A stretch of 64,000 nt of DNA. Origin: Rhizophagus irregularis. Lineage: Eukaryota > Glomeromycota > Glomeromycetes > Glomerales > Glomeraceae. This document shows positions 13,212 through 26,276 of this stretch, piece by piece. Every line of letters starts with the position of its first letter. The first letter of the stretch is position 1. The stretch covers positions 3,534,001 to 3,598,000 of the forward strand of contig NC_089443.1 in the NCBI RefSeq assembly GCF_026210795.1, in the 5' to 3' direction. A program made the position numbers and the translations under genes. Under the pieces are notes generated by a model that saw nothing but the letters and a program-made list of their open reading frames with translations, was not told where the DNA came from and searched no databases.

Positions 13212-14874
13212 CTATTCTTTGGTAATATTCAAATAAAGAGCACGAATAGAATCGATAGTGCCAACAATAGCACCAAAAGCAGAAAAGACAAAAATAAAAA
13301 CTACCCAAGTTTTTTCTTTCCAGCCATTAAGTCGATTCCAACCAAATAGTTTAATCCAAGCTGATAGAGGCATAATAATTAATAGTACACCATTACCAAG
13401 AGCACCAAGTAAAGACATAACATCAGCAAAATAAGGAAATTTAACTGCTATACAGACAGTAAATAGTACTGTAAGAATTCTTGTTATAGCTCTATATAAA
13501 AATTCACGATTTTTACCAAGTGTGGTAATATTAATTGAAAGAGATTCCTCAATTTCAAGTGCAAACGCTGTTTGATAAATTGGTAATGCTAATAAAATAT
13601 GAATTGTTATCATTATTACAGTGATTAATACTGCTAAACCTGATGGAAGACTTTTATAAATTGGTGATAATGTTGCATCACCATATGTTGCATAGGCTGG
13701 TATACAAACTAATAGATAAAAAACTGTTACTGTTGCAGTGGCATAACTAAGCACTTTTGGCCATGCACTTGGATGTTTCATACTATATTAATATAGAATT
13801 AAATTAGATATATAAGATAATTAATTATAATATAAGGTATAATTATACAATTAATTAACATAGGAAATTACCTTGATTCAATATGAGGATATACGATATT
13901 TCCACCATAACTGAAAAATACTGTTGCTAAAGCTATAGGTATATTCCGAAGATTAATAAATTGATGTTCATGTTTATCTCGATTATTTGGAAATTCCACA
14001 ATGGAGGTAATAAATACCACAAAAACGACCATCATTGTAGATATAGTCCCAAAAATACTTTTTTTTATAAACCAAAAAAAAAGAAAGGAAAAAAAATTTT
14101 TTTTGAATATACTTAATTAAACATAATTAATGAGATATGAAAAAAAAATTTTTACCTTAACCAAGAAGCTTCTTTCATAGTTTTAAGCATTACAAAAGGA
14201 ATACACATTAAACTTGCACAAATGAAAATCCAAGTTTTCGTTTCCAAAGATATATCAAAAATCTCACTAAATAATATTTTAAAATTTTCTCCTGACAATA
14301 TCAAATAAAGTATTGAACATCCCACACTTAATGCATTAAAGAAAAACCCAACCAATACTAATCCCAAATTTCCAAATGCATCATATGCCACTTGTGACAT
14401 TGAAATACGACGTGATTTACCATCATGATATAGACATTCAATTAGTTTAATGTTTGCATATACATTCATCATTGATGAAAGGATCAAGAATAATATAGTT
14501 ATCCATCCTCCTTGTTGTATGGCATACGGAATACCGAGAGTTCCTGATCCCGCAACAATACAGCTATTAAAAATAGAGATCAAAATAATCTTAAATAATC
14601 GTCGATTTTGATTTTAAAAAGAAAACTTAATCTTTACATGATATTGAAATAGGCGGACAGATTTGATCCCTTATCACGATGAGACTCTTCTTGCAAATCG
14701 AGATCAAGATCATCATCTACCACGTTGCTATCACTAGTTGCTACAAAAGGAATAGACCGTTAAATAAATTAAATAATAATAATTGTATGTATTACGTAGC
14801 ATTTTACCTAATATCGTTGAACCATAGTTTTTCCATGGATCTCGTCGATTACTTAAATGCGATTCGGGATTCAT
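13212..14874 (-). CDS. AAAP-family amino-acid transporter
   Basis: Multi-pass membrane permease of the amino acid/auxin permease family (yeast AVT / SLC38 type), probably moving neutral amino acids across the vacuolar or plasma membrane. Exons (minus): 14874-14808, 14740-14638, 14563-14156, 14057-13872, 13782-13212, closing to 444 aa. The N-terminus is soluble and acidic (DDDLDLDLQEE). The first helix carries AYFNI joined to CIVAGSGTLGIPYA, the family's GSG..G.PYA signature. About ten further hydrophobic helices follow, with FFSYGGNIVYPHIE and MKHPSAWPKVL as the expected central motifs. The exon 3 acceptor at 14564 was chosen because it alone gives both phase and alignment; an acceptor at the nearby TTTAAG would run into TGA. 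Substrate cannot be read from sequence. Confidence 0.9.
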
Positions 14875-15939
14875 AATTAATTTGGTGAAAGTGCGAAAAT
14901 GGCGATGGGAGAAGGTGCAAAACAAACCCTTTTATAAACAATTTTATCTCATCCAAGCATTTTAATAATATCTTTATCATATTCTTAATTTAGTCATTAA
15001 TATTGACGATTAAATTACACATGAAAAAAAAAAAATGATGTATAATTCCTCCTATCTTGCGCAATAAAGTAACAAATAAATGTTATTCAAGAAAATTGTA
15101 TTCATATGATAAATGCTATCAACTGACCGATAGGTTACTTAATATTTAGTTAACTAAGCCTAGTTAATAAACGAATTTGGTAATCCATCACTATCATTGA
15201 TAGTGTGTAGTCATATGATAGGCTTTTATGGCTTTTATGCTGCAAGATTACATGTTTGATTCATGTCTCCTTTTATGCATTAACATATTTAATCAACGAA
15301 TAAAGAACTTGGCAGGGTCTAATATAGTATGTATTCAAAGTCTCGGAATCATTTCTATCCATGTGACCAACCATTCTTTAAAACAAAGTTTAGCGCATTC
15401 TAATGAATAAGTATTAAATTAGTTAAATCCCATCAAATATCCATCTAATAGTATCTTATAATTCATACTGAACCCCAAGTCTCAAAATTCCCAAAAAACA
15501 AATACCAAATTATTTTTGATTTATTACTAATTTGACAACCTAACTTGATTAGTAATTTATTTCTTTGTTACAAATAAAAGTCATAATTAAAATAATTTGA
15601 ATTTTATACATTTTCCTTTTTTTATTCATTCCATAATAAATGATTTAAATGATTGGCAAATAATGGAATGTTCTGAATCAAATGCAAAATGCATTGAATC
15701 CAAAAAATTTGTTTTTCATTGATTTTGGTCCCTTTTTCCAGCATTCACCCCAATTTACCAAATTTTTGTATTACCTTTAGTTTTTCCATTGAAACCAGAA
15801 ATGAACTTGTTTACAAAACTACAAGGCGTGTGAGAAAAAACCGCTGATCAGTCGCCATGAGTTAAACTGTTACACGATTGATGATTTTTAAAGATGTTCG
15901 TAAATTGTTTTTTAAGGCAAATAATATTTAGAATTTAGA
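14875..15939. other. Divergent intergenic region, transporter / metal receptor
   Basis: Head-to-head upstream region of 1,065 bp. The only visible structure is a short palindrome around TTAGTTAACTAA at about 15147. The 60-codon frame at 15228-15410 is unsupported. Confidence 0.5.
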
Positions 15940-17583
15940 ATGACATTACAAACAATGAAGAGAGTAATTTCGCTTCTTCCCTCTGCAGCTGAAATAGTTG
16001 CATTAGTAGCTGGTGATAATTTAACTGTTCAGCTCGTAGGAAGAAGTCATGAGGATGATTATCCAGCATCAGTGAATAATTTGCCGATTCTAACTGCACC
16101 AAAGTACAATTCCAGTATTACTTTCTTTTTTGCAAAAGAATAAACATTAACTTTATTTTGTTAACTTTTTAGAACTAAATTTACAACAACCGCTGATGTA
16201 GATACACAAGTTTCTCAATTTCTCGCGCAGGGAAATAGTCTTTATACATTGGATACAGAAAAATTGAAGAGCTTAAATCCTGATATTATAGTTACGCAGG
16301 TATGAAGAAAATGAGAATAGGTAAGTGATAGGTCTTTTTTTTTTCTTTTTAGGTTATCGTAAATGTTGACCTTTTTTTTAGGATTTATGTCACGTATGCT
16401 CTGTTGATTTAAATATGGTACAACGAATCGCAAAAGAAATGGATCCGGGTAAATACCTCTAATTAAGCGTTTAAATTAATATTGTTCAATAACTAATTAA
16501 ATTTTATTTACTAAAGTTCCGACCATTGTGGCTTTGAATCCTATGTCACTCGATGTAAGACTTTATTAAAATAAAGATTTCAAAAGTAAAATCTTATTCA
16601 TTGTATTGTCGTTTAATTTTATTAGGATGTTATCAAATCAATTGATGACGTTGGCTCTGCTCTTGACATGGTTAACGAATCTAATTTAGTAAAGTCAAAA
16701 TTATTATCACGTGTAAAATATGCTCGAGATATTGCGTTCCAAAGCCATACAGCTGGTAAAAAGCGCTCTCGTGTAGCATTCCTTGAATGGCCTTCTCCGA
16801 TCTATTTAGGAGGTCATTGGACACCACAAATGATTCGTTGGAGTAATGCAAGTAGAGACTTATTTTTTTTTTTACAGACATCAACGGGAAGAACACTTAA
16901 ATAAACAAGAATAGAAATTGTAACTTACATCTTTCATGCGTTTTTAATTTCAAAGGGAGTACAAGTGGTGAATGATTGTAAGGATGGAGAGACTGCTGAA
17001 ATGGGAGCACCGCCATCGTATGTTAAATTTACTAATATAGTTTGCACTCGGTCATTGGCTTGCTTGACCACAATCTTTCTCCCGGCAGCTAAACGCTAGC
17101 ATATATTTTAATATTACATAGGTTTCGCGTCCCACCACAAGATGTTATCGATTCTCATCCTGAAATTCTTATTATTTGTCCTTGTGGATTAAATCTTGAA
17201 GCAACTAGAAAAGAATACGAAGAAACATTATTACCTTCAGAATGGTGGCCGAAATTAGCCGAAAATGCCACCAAAATAGCTTTGGTTGATGGAAATCAGG
17301 CAAGTAATTCTTTATTTCTTTTTTTATATCAGATAATGATATTTTTTTTTAAAAAAAAAATGAATAATCATTTTATTTTAAAATTAAAATTTAGATGTTT
17401 AATCGTCCAGGACCTCGTAAGTTTTCTTTTTATCAAAAATTTTTATATTTAATTATTCATCTTTAACAAATTTTATAAATTTTTGAAGGTCTCGTAGATG
17501 CATTAGAATGGCTTGTTGGATATATAAATGATATTCCAGAAATGATTCCAGGAAATTTTCCGTGGGAGAATTTAAAATCATAA
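15940..17583 (+). CDS. BtuF-like helical-backbone metal receptor
   Basis: Resembles the substrate-binding proteins of bacterial cobalamin/iron-siderophore importers (BtuF/FecB fold), a family also found in plants and some fungi. Visible parts: KRVISLLPSAAEIVALVAG, VGRSHEDDYP, LKSLNPDIIVTQDLCHVC, VPTIVALNPMSLDDV, RVAFLEWPSPIYLGGHWTPQ, PHPEILIICPCG-type segment, and a C-terminal ALEWLVGYIND. Exons: 15940-16103, 16173-16299, 16382-16448, 16517-16554, 16626 to about 16851, about 16960-17017, 17122-17299, 17395-17416, 17489-17583, about 324 aa. The 16851/16960 joint is the one phase-consistent choice but splits the expected WAGG region oddly, so it is uncertain. The intron after 17299 begins GCAAGT (GC-AG class). 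No secretion signal is visible. The role in a eukaryote is unknown; metal or corrinoid binding is inference from the fold. Confidence 0.82.
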
Positions 17584-17977
17584 ACAATTCAAATTTTAAA
17601 TATTTCATTTTAAATCCTTTCATTTTATACATTAACCGGGATTATTATTTCTCTCAAAATATATAACCCTTTGAGATATTTAAAATTCCTTTTGTTTGTT
17701 GGACACTTAATGATCATTGAAATTAAGTATTTAATTGTAAATTTGCAATTTAAATTTTTTATAAATATATTTAATATATAAAAATAAAGTTTTAATTCAA
17801 AATAAGTGATTTTTATAAGACGCTTTATAAATAACATCATAAAAGAATAAAAATCGATGCAAAATGTTTTGTTTAAATAGATTAACACAGAATCCATCAA
17901 AATTTTTATTTGGAATCTAAATGTTTTTGAATATAAATATTCCATAATCAAATAATTTATAATCTTTTTTTTTTTCT
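17584..17977. other. Tail-to-tail spacer
   Basis: AT-rich 3' flank shared by the metal-receptor and cytochrome c1 genes. Nothing else seen. Confidence 0.5.
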
Positions 17978-19724
17978 TCAATATCTAGGTGGTGCATACC
18001 TAAATTAAATGATATATATTTAAAGATTAGAATCATATATATATATAAACATAAATTTGTAAAATGAAACACGTACGCGATCTTTCTCGATTTAAGAGAA
18101 ACCCATCTGTTTCGCTTAAGCCAAATTGACAAAATAGTCATAGCGGATAACATAATTATAGCCTTTATACCCATTTTTTTACGATCATCATGTTCAGGTT
18201 CTGCGGCCCAAGAAAGGAATGTTGTAACATCTTTTGCCATTTGAGATGTAGTTGCAGGAGTACCTTATCATCGAAATCAAAAAATTTTAAATTTCTTAAT
18301 TTTTATTAAATTTTAAAATTTAACTTTTTTAACTCCATCAACTCACCATCATCATATTCAACCAAACCATCAAATAAAAGTCTTGCCATAGAAATTGCAC
18401 CACCAGGAAAATAAGGGTTATAATTTAAGCCTTCACGAATTTCGACACCAGCCGGTGGATCATAGTATCCAGTTAAGAGAGAAAAAATATAATTCTAAAT
18501 ATTAAAATCAAATTATAAAAATTATATAATACCCAATAATTTATTAATTAATAATGTTTGTTGATAATGATTACATACGGCACCACCTTCACGGGCTTTA
18601 ACTACTAATGAAAGATCTGGTGGAAGAGCACCACCATTAGCAGCACGGGAAGCTTCTTCATTAGGATAAGGTCGTGGAAATCGATCAGATAATTTTCCTG
18701 GTCTTTCAAAATAATCTCCATTATCATCTGGACCATCTTTGTATTCAAATTCCTCGGCCATTGCTCTCACTTCATCTTCTGTATGTGATACGCCCACTAA
18801 ATTACGCCATGAGATATATTCGAGTGAATGGCACGTAGAGCAAACTTCTCTATAAACTTGATAACCACGTCGAATGCTTATTTATAACAAGATAACCACG
18901 TGATATAAAATAAAAAAAAAAAAATTTTTTTTAACCTTTTTAATATATAATTATTGTATAACTAAATCGGTCTTTTTTTTTCTCGAATATCAAAAACATC
19001 AATACAAATAAATCTGAACCTATTAAATTACTCAGAAAAAACAAAAATAATTCCTAATTCAAATTAAATAACTTCATATTTAGGTTCTATATTATAATCT
19101 CACCTGGCATGATCAAAGGTATTAAATGGACCAAAATGAGGCCAAGGATATGATGGTGAATGAAGTCCTTCATCTTCCATACCGGCATGAATAGGATTGA
19201 CATATAAATAATAACCAATGCCTGTTGCTGTTGCTACTGCTACAGCTGCTGTAGCAGCAACAGTTTTTGAATTCTAATCAAATAAATTTTTTTTTGATAA
19301 TAATTATATAAAAAAATATTATAATCTCGAAATTATGAAATTATGATCAAAATCAAATCATTCATTCAATCAACCATTCAATTGGATAAAATTTTTTATT
19401 CATTATACAAAAAAGGTTATTAAATTTTTTTTTTTCTTTTTTCTTATTCTTTTTTTGTTGTTTTAAACTGACATAGTTACAATGTGAGCATTTTTTACAT
19501 AACTACCTAGACCAATAAAATTAATTTTGACGCTATAGAAATACGAACCGACTGACGAGCACTGGAAGTACTTTGAAAACCTCGAGCCTAAAATAAATAA
19601 AAAAGAATATTTTTTAATATGAATGAAATATTTTTTTTTCTTAGAGTATCCTAACCTGCGCAAAAGCATTAACCCATTGTTTCAAAGGTCTCTTTGCAAC
19701 TTGACCCGAAAACCTAGCGAACAT
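17978..19724 (-). CDS. CYT1: Cytochrome c1, respiratory complex III
   Basis: Heme-bearing subunit of the ubiquinol-cytochrome c reductase in the inner mitochondrial membrane. Exons (minus): 19724-19656, 19587-19549, 19273-19104, 18876-18579, 18494-18347, 18263-18077, 17999-17978, closing to 310 aa, the normal fungal length. The N-terminus is a bipartite import signal: an Arg/Ser-rich matrix signal ([13 protein letters not shown]) followed by the hydrophobic sorting segment [19 protein letters not shown]. Heme attachment is CSTCH just after [10 protein letters not shown]. Then come the [19 protein letters not shown] and ALPPDLS segments, the Met axial-ligand region [13 protein letters not shown], and the C-terminal anchor [20 protein letters not shown] followed by KSRKIAYAPPRY. 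The last seven residues come from a 22-nt terminal exon. Confidence 0.96.
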
Positions 19725-19966
19725 AACTTTTTATAATTATGCAAAAAAAAAGAAAAGAAAAATTATGGAACGATTTCGAGGAAATATAAAGTGAATTCGA
19801 TTAAACTAAGCCACCTAGAAATGCTGTAATCTTTTTTTTTTCGGTGTAACATCTAAAAAATATATAATCATGCGATAAAAAAAAAACTCTCATCAATTTC
19901 CACATCAATTAAAATTGTCTCACAATATTGTTGTACATTAAAAAAAAAATCGGTTAAATAAAGAAA
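19725..19966. promoter_or_regulatory. 242-bp divergent promoter, cytochrome c1 / MED31
   Basis: Head-to-head start codons 242 bp apart. The spacer has several A and T runs and a TATATAATCATGCG stretch near 19860, with no recognisable factor site. Confidence 0.5.
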
Positions 19967-20616
19967 ATGTCTGAACAGCCTCTTTCTGAAGAAAAAAAAT
20001 TAGAAAATAAGGCTTCCGAATTAGAAAAAAGAAATAAAAGACGTTTTCAAATTGAACTAGAATTTATTCAATGTTTGGCGAATCCTTGGTATCTTAATAG
20101 TTTGTATTTATTTTTTTTCCCCGTTTTTTTTTTCGTTATTCTAATATATATGCATAACTTAATTATTCGCTTCATTTAGATCTCGCACAGAAAGAATATT
20201 TTGAAGATCCAGTGTTTCTTAATTACTTGGAATATCTAAAATATTGGAAACGACCTGAATATGCCAAATTCATAGTGTAAGGAAAAAAAAGCAAATTATA
20301 ATTAAACGTTGTTATCATCATCATTATCATCATCTAAGCTTTTACCAATTATAATAGTTATCCACATGCGCTTCATTTTCTTGACCTTCTTCAGAACCCT
20401 CAATTTCGTGAACATTTAAAGAATTATGATGTAGCAACAGAAATTCATTCCAAACAATATTATCATTGGTTAAAATGGAGGCATGTAGAAGGAGGAAACG
20501 TTGAAGGAGGAAACGCTGGAGGAAGGAATGTTGGAGGAGGAAATACTGGAGGAGGAAATATTGGAGAAGGATCTGGTCAAGAAGATATTGAAAATGTAAA
20601 TGGAGTACTTAAATGA
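19967..20616 (+). CDS. MED31: Mediator complex subunit 31 (SOH1) with Gly/Asn-rich tail
   Basis: Middle-module subunit of Mediator, which links activators to RNA polymerase II in the nucleus. Exons: 19967-20099, 20180-20276, 20358-20616; phases close to 162 aa. The core is textbook: [67 protein letters not shown] and QQ-type YYHWLKWRH. The C-terminus adds a run of EGGN/GGGN units (about 20490-20580) encoded by 15-bp DNA repeats (GGAGGAAAC/T-type). That tail is not part of the conserved domain and probably arose by repeat expansion. Confidence 0.95.
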
Positions 20617-20859
20617 AAAATGTCTTTTTTAAAGTATTGAATGGGTTGGATAGAGAAACAAAGAACGATTATTATTACAATAGATAATGAAATAAAAAAT
20701 GCATTGAGTGACATGGTGTGATTACTTTTTTTTATTTGTATATTATTTATCTTATAGAATATTATTATTATTTTTTTTTTTAATTAATATTAATTAATGT
20801 GATTTTTTACTGAGGATAAGAATGTGCTTAGTGTTAATATTATTTAAATATTATAAGGA

Positions 20860-21275
20860 AAGATATTAATAAATATACATTATAAACATATCTACTATTT
20901 AAATCTTAGTTAATGAGGGATGCGAATAATAACTGTTTTATAAGATAATGCTCATCGGTAAGTGATCATCCACGTGTAAAAAGTATAGAGTAATTGTAAT
21001 TAGGCTCTACATACTTATTAATTGATTGGTTTAGGCTTTATGTGCTTACTGCATCTTCGACTATGTACAATTATGATCTAGCTTGCAATTCTCAAAAGGT
21101 TCCTAAGGAAAGATATTATAACAAATATACATTATGAATATATTTACTATTTAAATTTAGTTATTGGGGGGATGCGATTTATAGTGTAAACTCAGATATC
21201 ATCTGGCAAGTGGTAACTCGATCAGTATATTAGCATCACTCATGTGATAAAAGTATAGGGTAATTGATACTATCG
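20860..21275. repeat. Local direct duplication (two ~150-bp copies)
   Basis: A block starting AAGGAAAGATATTA and running through ATACATTAT ... GGGATGCGA ... AAAAGTATAG at about 20860-21000 recurs with divergence at about 21106-21272. Non-coding. Confidence 0.65.
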
Positions 21276-21314
21276 GATACCTTTAATTTTTTCTGAAGAA
21301 GATATTTATATAAA

Positions 21315-21625
21315 ATAGTTCACTGTGAGTCCTTTTTTGTATGTGGTAAAAAAGATACCACCAATCTTTTCTGAGGAAGATATTTACAGTATATAAAATA
21401 GATCATTGTGCAATAAATCAAGTCCTTTTTTGTATGTGGTAAAAGGATACCACCAATTCTTTTCTGAGGAAGATATTTACAATATATAAAGTCCTTTTTT
21501 GTTTGTGGTAAAAGGATACCACCAATTCTTTTCTGAGGAAGATATTTACAATATATAAAGTCCTTTTTTGTTTGTGGTAAAAGGATACCACCAATTTTTT
21601 CTAAGATATCCAATATAAAATAGAT
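21315..21625. repeat. Tandem repeat, ~65-85 bp unit, about 4 copies
   Basis: The unit contains AGTCCTTTTTTGT, TGTGGTAAAAGGATACCACC, TTTTCTGAGGAAGATATTTA and CAATATATAA. The last two units are nearly identical. Each unit carries a small inverted repeat (GGTA...TACC). An open minus frame across it is a by-product of the repeat. Confidence 0.85.
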
Positions 21626-21889
21626 CATTGTGCTAATGAAAGAATAAATTTATATTCAAGGATAGATTTTTTCAAGAACAGATAAATGCTTTTGTACCCA
21701 GATAAAGATTTGTATGGTACGCCGTTATTTCATTACCTCATCAGGATCATCATTTGTTTTAGTTAGCTTTTTATATTAAACATCATATTGATATAGTAAA
21801 AAACATGATGATACAATAAATTATGCTGAATGGTTGCAATATCCAATTATGCAGTAGGGCTCAGCTTGATATAAAAGTCAAACTGGACT

Positions 21890-23000
21890 GTAATGCAAGT
21901 CAATCGAGTATTCACTATCGAGTATCGACTGATTTGATCCCATCACTGGCACAATTCCATCGGCTTGTAAAGTCTAATTGAATTGACTCAGTTCCATCAA
22001 TTTCAGTTTGTCCCATCAATTTGAAAAGTCCATCAGTTTGTCACATCAATTTGAAATCTAATCAAATTGATTCAGTTCCATCAGCTTGTCCATTTCATCA
22101 GTCATTCAATCCGTCAGTAATTGCCGAATTGAAATTACGGCATTACGAAATATGGATTTTACCATTTAAATATCTAATAAAACATCAAGATCAGCGTTAT
22201 ATATTTGGATTACAAATTATTTACGGCATAATCAATAAAAAATATTTACTTTCTTTGTGTAATTTTTGTATATATAGCATTAAATAATTACGGCATTACG
22301 ATTTAATATATTACGGTATAAGCTAATTAATTTCGACGGCAAGTATAGTTCCATCATTCAATTCCGTCAGCTTGTTCCATCTATAGGTGCCGTCGAAATA
22401 TGGATTTCACCAAATATCTAACAAAACATCAAGATCAGCGTTATATATTTACGGATTACGGCATAATCAAAAAAATATTTACTTTCTTTGTGTAATTTTT
22501 TATATTTGGCATTAAATAATTACGGCATTACGGCGATTTAATATATTACGATATAAGCTTCATACGCCGTAATTAATTCCGACGGCAAGTATAGTTCCAT
22601 CATTCAATTCCATCTATAGATGCCGTCGAAATATGGTATCTAACAAAACATCAAGATCAGCGTTATAGATTTACGGATTACAAATTATCTACGGCATAAT
22701 CAAAAAAAAATATTTACTTTCTTTGTGTAATTTTTTTTATATTTTTGGGCATTAAATAATTACGGCATTACGGCGATTTAATATATTACGGTATAAGCTT
22801 CATACGCAGTAATTGATTCCGACGGCAAGTATATTTCCATCATTCAATTCCATCAGTTTGTCATCTGTTTGTCCCATCATTCAATTCCGTCAGCTTATTC
22901 CATCATTTAGTTCCATCAGCTTGTCCCATCATTCAATTTCATCAGTTTTTCCATCATCAGGTTTGTTCCCATCAATTTGAAAAGTTAAAAGTCAAACTAA
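21890..23000. repeat. CCATCA-rich minisatellite with three ~235-bp tandem units
   Basis: The flanks (about 21900-22110 and 22840-22990) repeat variants of TTCCATCAGTTTGTCCCATC. Between them a longer unit recurs with period about 227-240 bp: ACATCAAGATCAGCGTTAT occurs near 22182, 22421 and 22647, each followed by TACGGCATAATCAA and AATTACGGCATTACG. Non-coding. Confidence 0.8.
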
Positions 23001-23569
23001 ATCAGACCACAACTCGAAAGGCGTCGTGTTAATTCTGACTGGAATTACGGTATATTTTTATTTTTATTTTTAATTCACAAAATGATCCGAGTTAAAGTAA
23101 AAATCACCGAGCCCGGAATCTTTATCGTCATTTTCGGGAGCATTAACATGTTTCTCTCAGATACGTTCTTTATTTATTAATGTTAAATTTGTAAATTCTA
23201 ACGAGCTTTATGAGATGGCAAGATTTTGTAAAAATTTGAATGTATTGTATATTGTCAATTATTCACAAAACCATCCAGACTGTAAATGAGGTATATAGAT
23301 AAGAATAGATAAGATGAAATTAACCAATAATTTATCTTATGGAAAGCAGGAAACAGACTAGCACAAGCTTACACAAATTACAGAATATAAACGAAGCTAA
23401 ACTAGAATTGCTATCATCCAGCGAACACCAGACCCTAACTTTTTTTAAAAAGATCCAAGCTGAAACTGAAACACGACCGAATCAGTTCAATCGGTTCAGC
23501 AGAAATTAACCAATAATTAATCACGTGTTATTTATTCTACATACAATTCGATAGAATATTAGTCAGCCC

Positions 23570-23735
23570 ATCAACTTGAACTGCTTTAACGATAAAATAT
23601 ATTGGTCCCATCACTTTAACTGCTTTAACTACTTTTTCAAAGATAAAAAAATATTAGTCAGCTCATCACTTTAACTGCTTTTTAAAGATAAAGTATATTA
23701 GTCAGCTCATCGCTCATCTGACTAACAAGGTTCAC
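23570..23735. repeat. Short tandem repeat, ~45-60 bp unit
   Basis: AGTCAGCTCATCACTTTAACTG and TAAAGATAAA(A/G)TATATT recur about three times. The neighbouring 23001-23569 and 23736-24419 are AT-rich with no gene I can support. Confidence 0.6.
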
Positions 23736-24419
23736 ACTTCACAACTATCATAATACCATATCCAGTCGGGTCAAATTTTTTACGCTCTTCTTAACCAATT
23801 AAAATGGAATAAAATTATTTTGACGCGTTTCAGTTATTTTACACATGATATTTAATTCACTCATCATTATTTTATACATATAAATATTACATATATTACA
23901 TAATAAGATTAATTAATCCAATAAAAAAAAAATAATTTTTTTTGACTTTGTTATATTTTTTGACCTGTTATATAAATCTGGGAAAAAATTACGCGAGAAA
24001 ATTTTCACAAAAATAAATTAAATAAAAATATTTGTTTATTTTTTATTTTTTATTTATGTATAAAAAGGAGGTTATCAGGTTTTTTTTATATTTATTTATT
24101 TAAATTTTTTTTTTTTTTGTGGCGTGATCGTACAAAAAAAATTTACCGCTTTTTAACGTACGTTATTTACTTCTTGTACAAAAAAAAACAACTTTATATT
24201 ATTATTTTTATTATCAGATTACAGCACATTGAAAGTCCCCACACACATGATAATAAATATGAACACATTTTTCTACACAAAATTAATTATTTTGAAATTC
24301 AAAAAAAACTTCAAACAATTGTAGGGTTTTATTATGCATTTCATTATACACAAAGTAGTAAATATAAAAATGGTATCGTATGTTCGTATGTTGTATATAT
24401 ATTTGATATATTTTTATAT

Positions 24420-24965
24420 ACTAATTATATATTAATTATATATTAATTATATATTAATTACTTTTTTTATATATATTAATTATTTTTTTTATATTAATTA
24501 CTTTTTTATATATTAATTATTTATATCAATTACTTTTTTATACTTATTAATTGCTTTCTATATATCAATTATTTCAATTATTTCTTATATATCAATTATT
24601 TTTTATATATATCAATTACTTCTATATATCAATTATTTTTTATATATCAATTACTTCTATATATCAATTATTTTTTATATATCAATTATTTTTTATATAT
24701 TAATTACTTTCTATATATTAATTACTTTCTATATATCAATTATTTCTTATATATCAATTATTTCTTATATATCAATTATTTCTTATATATCAATTATTTC
24801 TTATATATTGATTACTTTTTTATTATATCAATTATTTCTTTAATTATTTATATATCAACTTAATTATTTCATATATAAATTTAATTTCAATTATTTCTTA
24901 AATATCAATTTAATTATTTCAATTATTTCTCTGAATTACTTTTATATATCAATTATTTTTTTTTA
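24420..24965. repeat. AT satellite, ~17-20 bp unit
   Basis: About thirty degenerate copies of TATATATCAATTATTTCT / TATATATTAATTACTTT run head to tail. Purely low-complexity. Confidence 0.85.
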
Positions 24966-26276
24966 TATTATTTATTTTAATGTAAATAATGTAAATACTA
25001 TGTAAATGTACATTCAATTTGTAATTTACAAACAATATATATTATAATATATAAAAAATATATATATATATATATTACATTATATCATTATACTTAATCA
25101 GTAATCACAATTTCAAATTTTTCACACTTTTTTACGACTTTTTCACACTAACAAACTTTAAATTATCGGAAGAACCTTTTATATAAATAAATAAAAAAAA
25201 CCTTTTTTCCTCAACCTCCCCCGTTTTTTTTTAAAAAAAAAAATTTTTCGGCAAATTAGACCCTGCATATTGTTATTATTAACCATTTTGCTGTAAGTGT
25301 GCGTCATTGTTCTAAAAAAAAAAAATTAAATTTTTTTTTATTCAGAAAGAATTCTAATTCGTGAATTATATATATATAATATATATATAGTAATATATGT
25401 AAGTAAATTAAGTAAATTTGGCTATTATTATAAATATTATAAAATATTGTAAATATACAGTGTATATATATATATATTTATTTATTTATTTACTGCGTTC
25501 AAAAATTATTTTCTGCGTAAAATAATTTTTTTTTTGTAATAAAATAACAAATTGAAAAGAAAACATGATTTAGTTTTATTTTGGATTGGTTATTGTTGTT
25601 TAAAAAAAAAAATAATAATTTTTTTTCACAAAAAAAAAAAAAAATGATCGATAATAATGCATGCAATAAATCGATAACGTACTTTTTTTTCTTACTTGTA
25701 AGACACCATTATTATTTATTATCCGTGGGTAAAAAAAATAAGACAAAAAATTATTCAATTAATATTTTTTATTATCAATTTATCACAATTGAATAAAAAA
25801 ATTTTAATTTAAAAAATATAAATTTTTAATACCGTATTAAAAAAATTACCGTTGGAAATAAAAAAATAATAATAATAATAATAATAATAAATTTGATAAA
25901 TAAAAAAAAAAATATTTACAAAATAATTATATATATTTATTTGGATCGACTTTTTTTTTAAATTAAAAAAAGAATTTCGATAATTTATTCTAGGTAACCA
26001 ACATTTTGTAATGCGAATTTTTTAAAGAAATTCATCATATGAGAAAAATCCAAATACGTAAGAGAAAAAATAAATAAATAAATAAATGATAATAAAATAA
26101 AGAAAAAGAAAAAAAAAAAAAGAAACAATAAATAATAAATAAATTCCAAAAAAAGAAGTTGAGAAAAATCCAAATTCGTAAAAAAAAAAAAACTATCAAA
26201 GAGATTTTTTTTAAAAAAAAAGATCTTTTTTAAGAGACATAAATACTTGTATTGTATTATTTGTTTGTAATATATA

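Noticed and set aside
21320-21628. 102-codon minus frame with a repeated GGILLPQTKKD motif
   Set aside because: It is only the translation of the DNA tandem repeat; other frames are repeated as well.
24420-24965. Possible centromeric satellite
   Set aside because: Only about 0.5 kb of degenerate AT units; no basis for a centromere claim.
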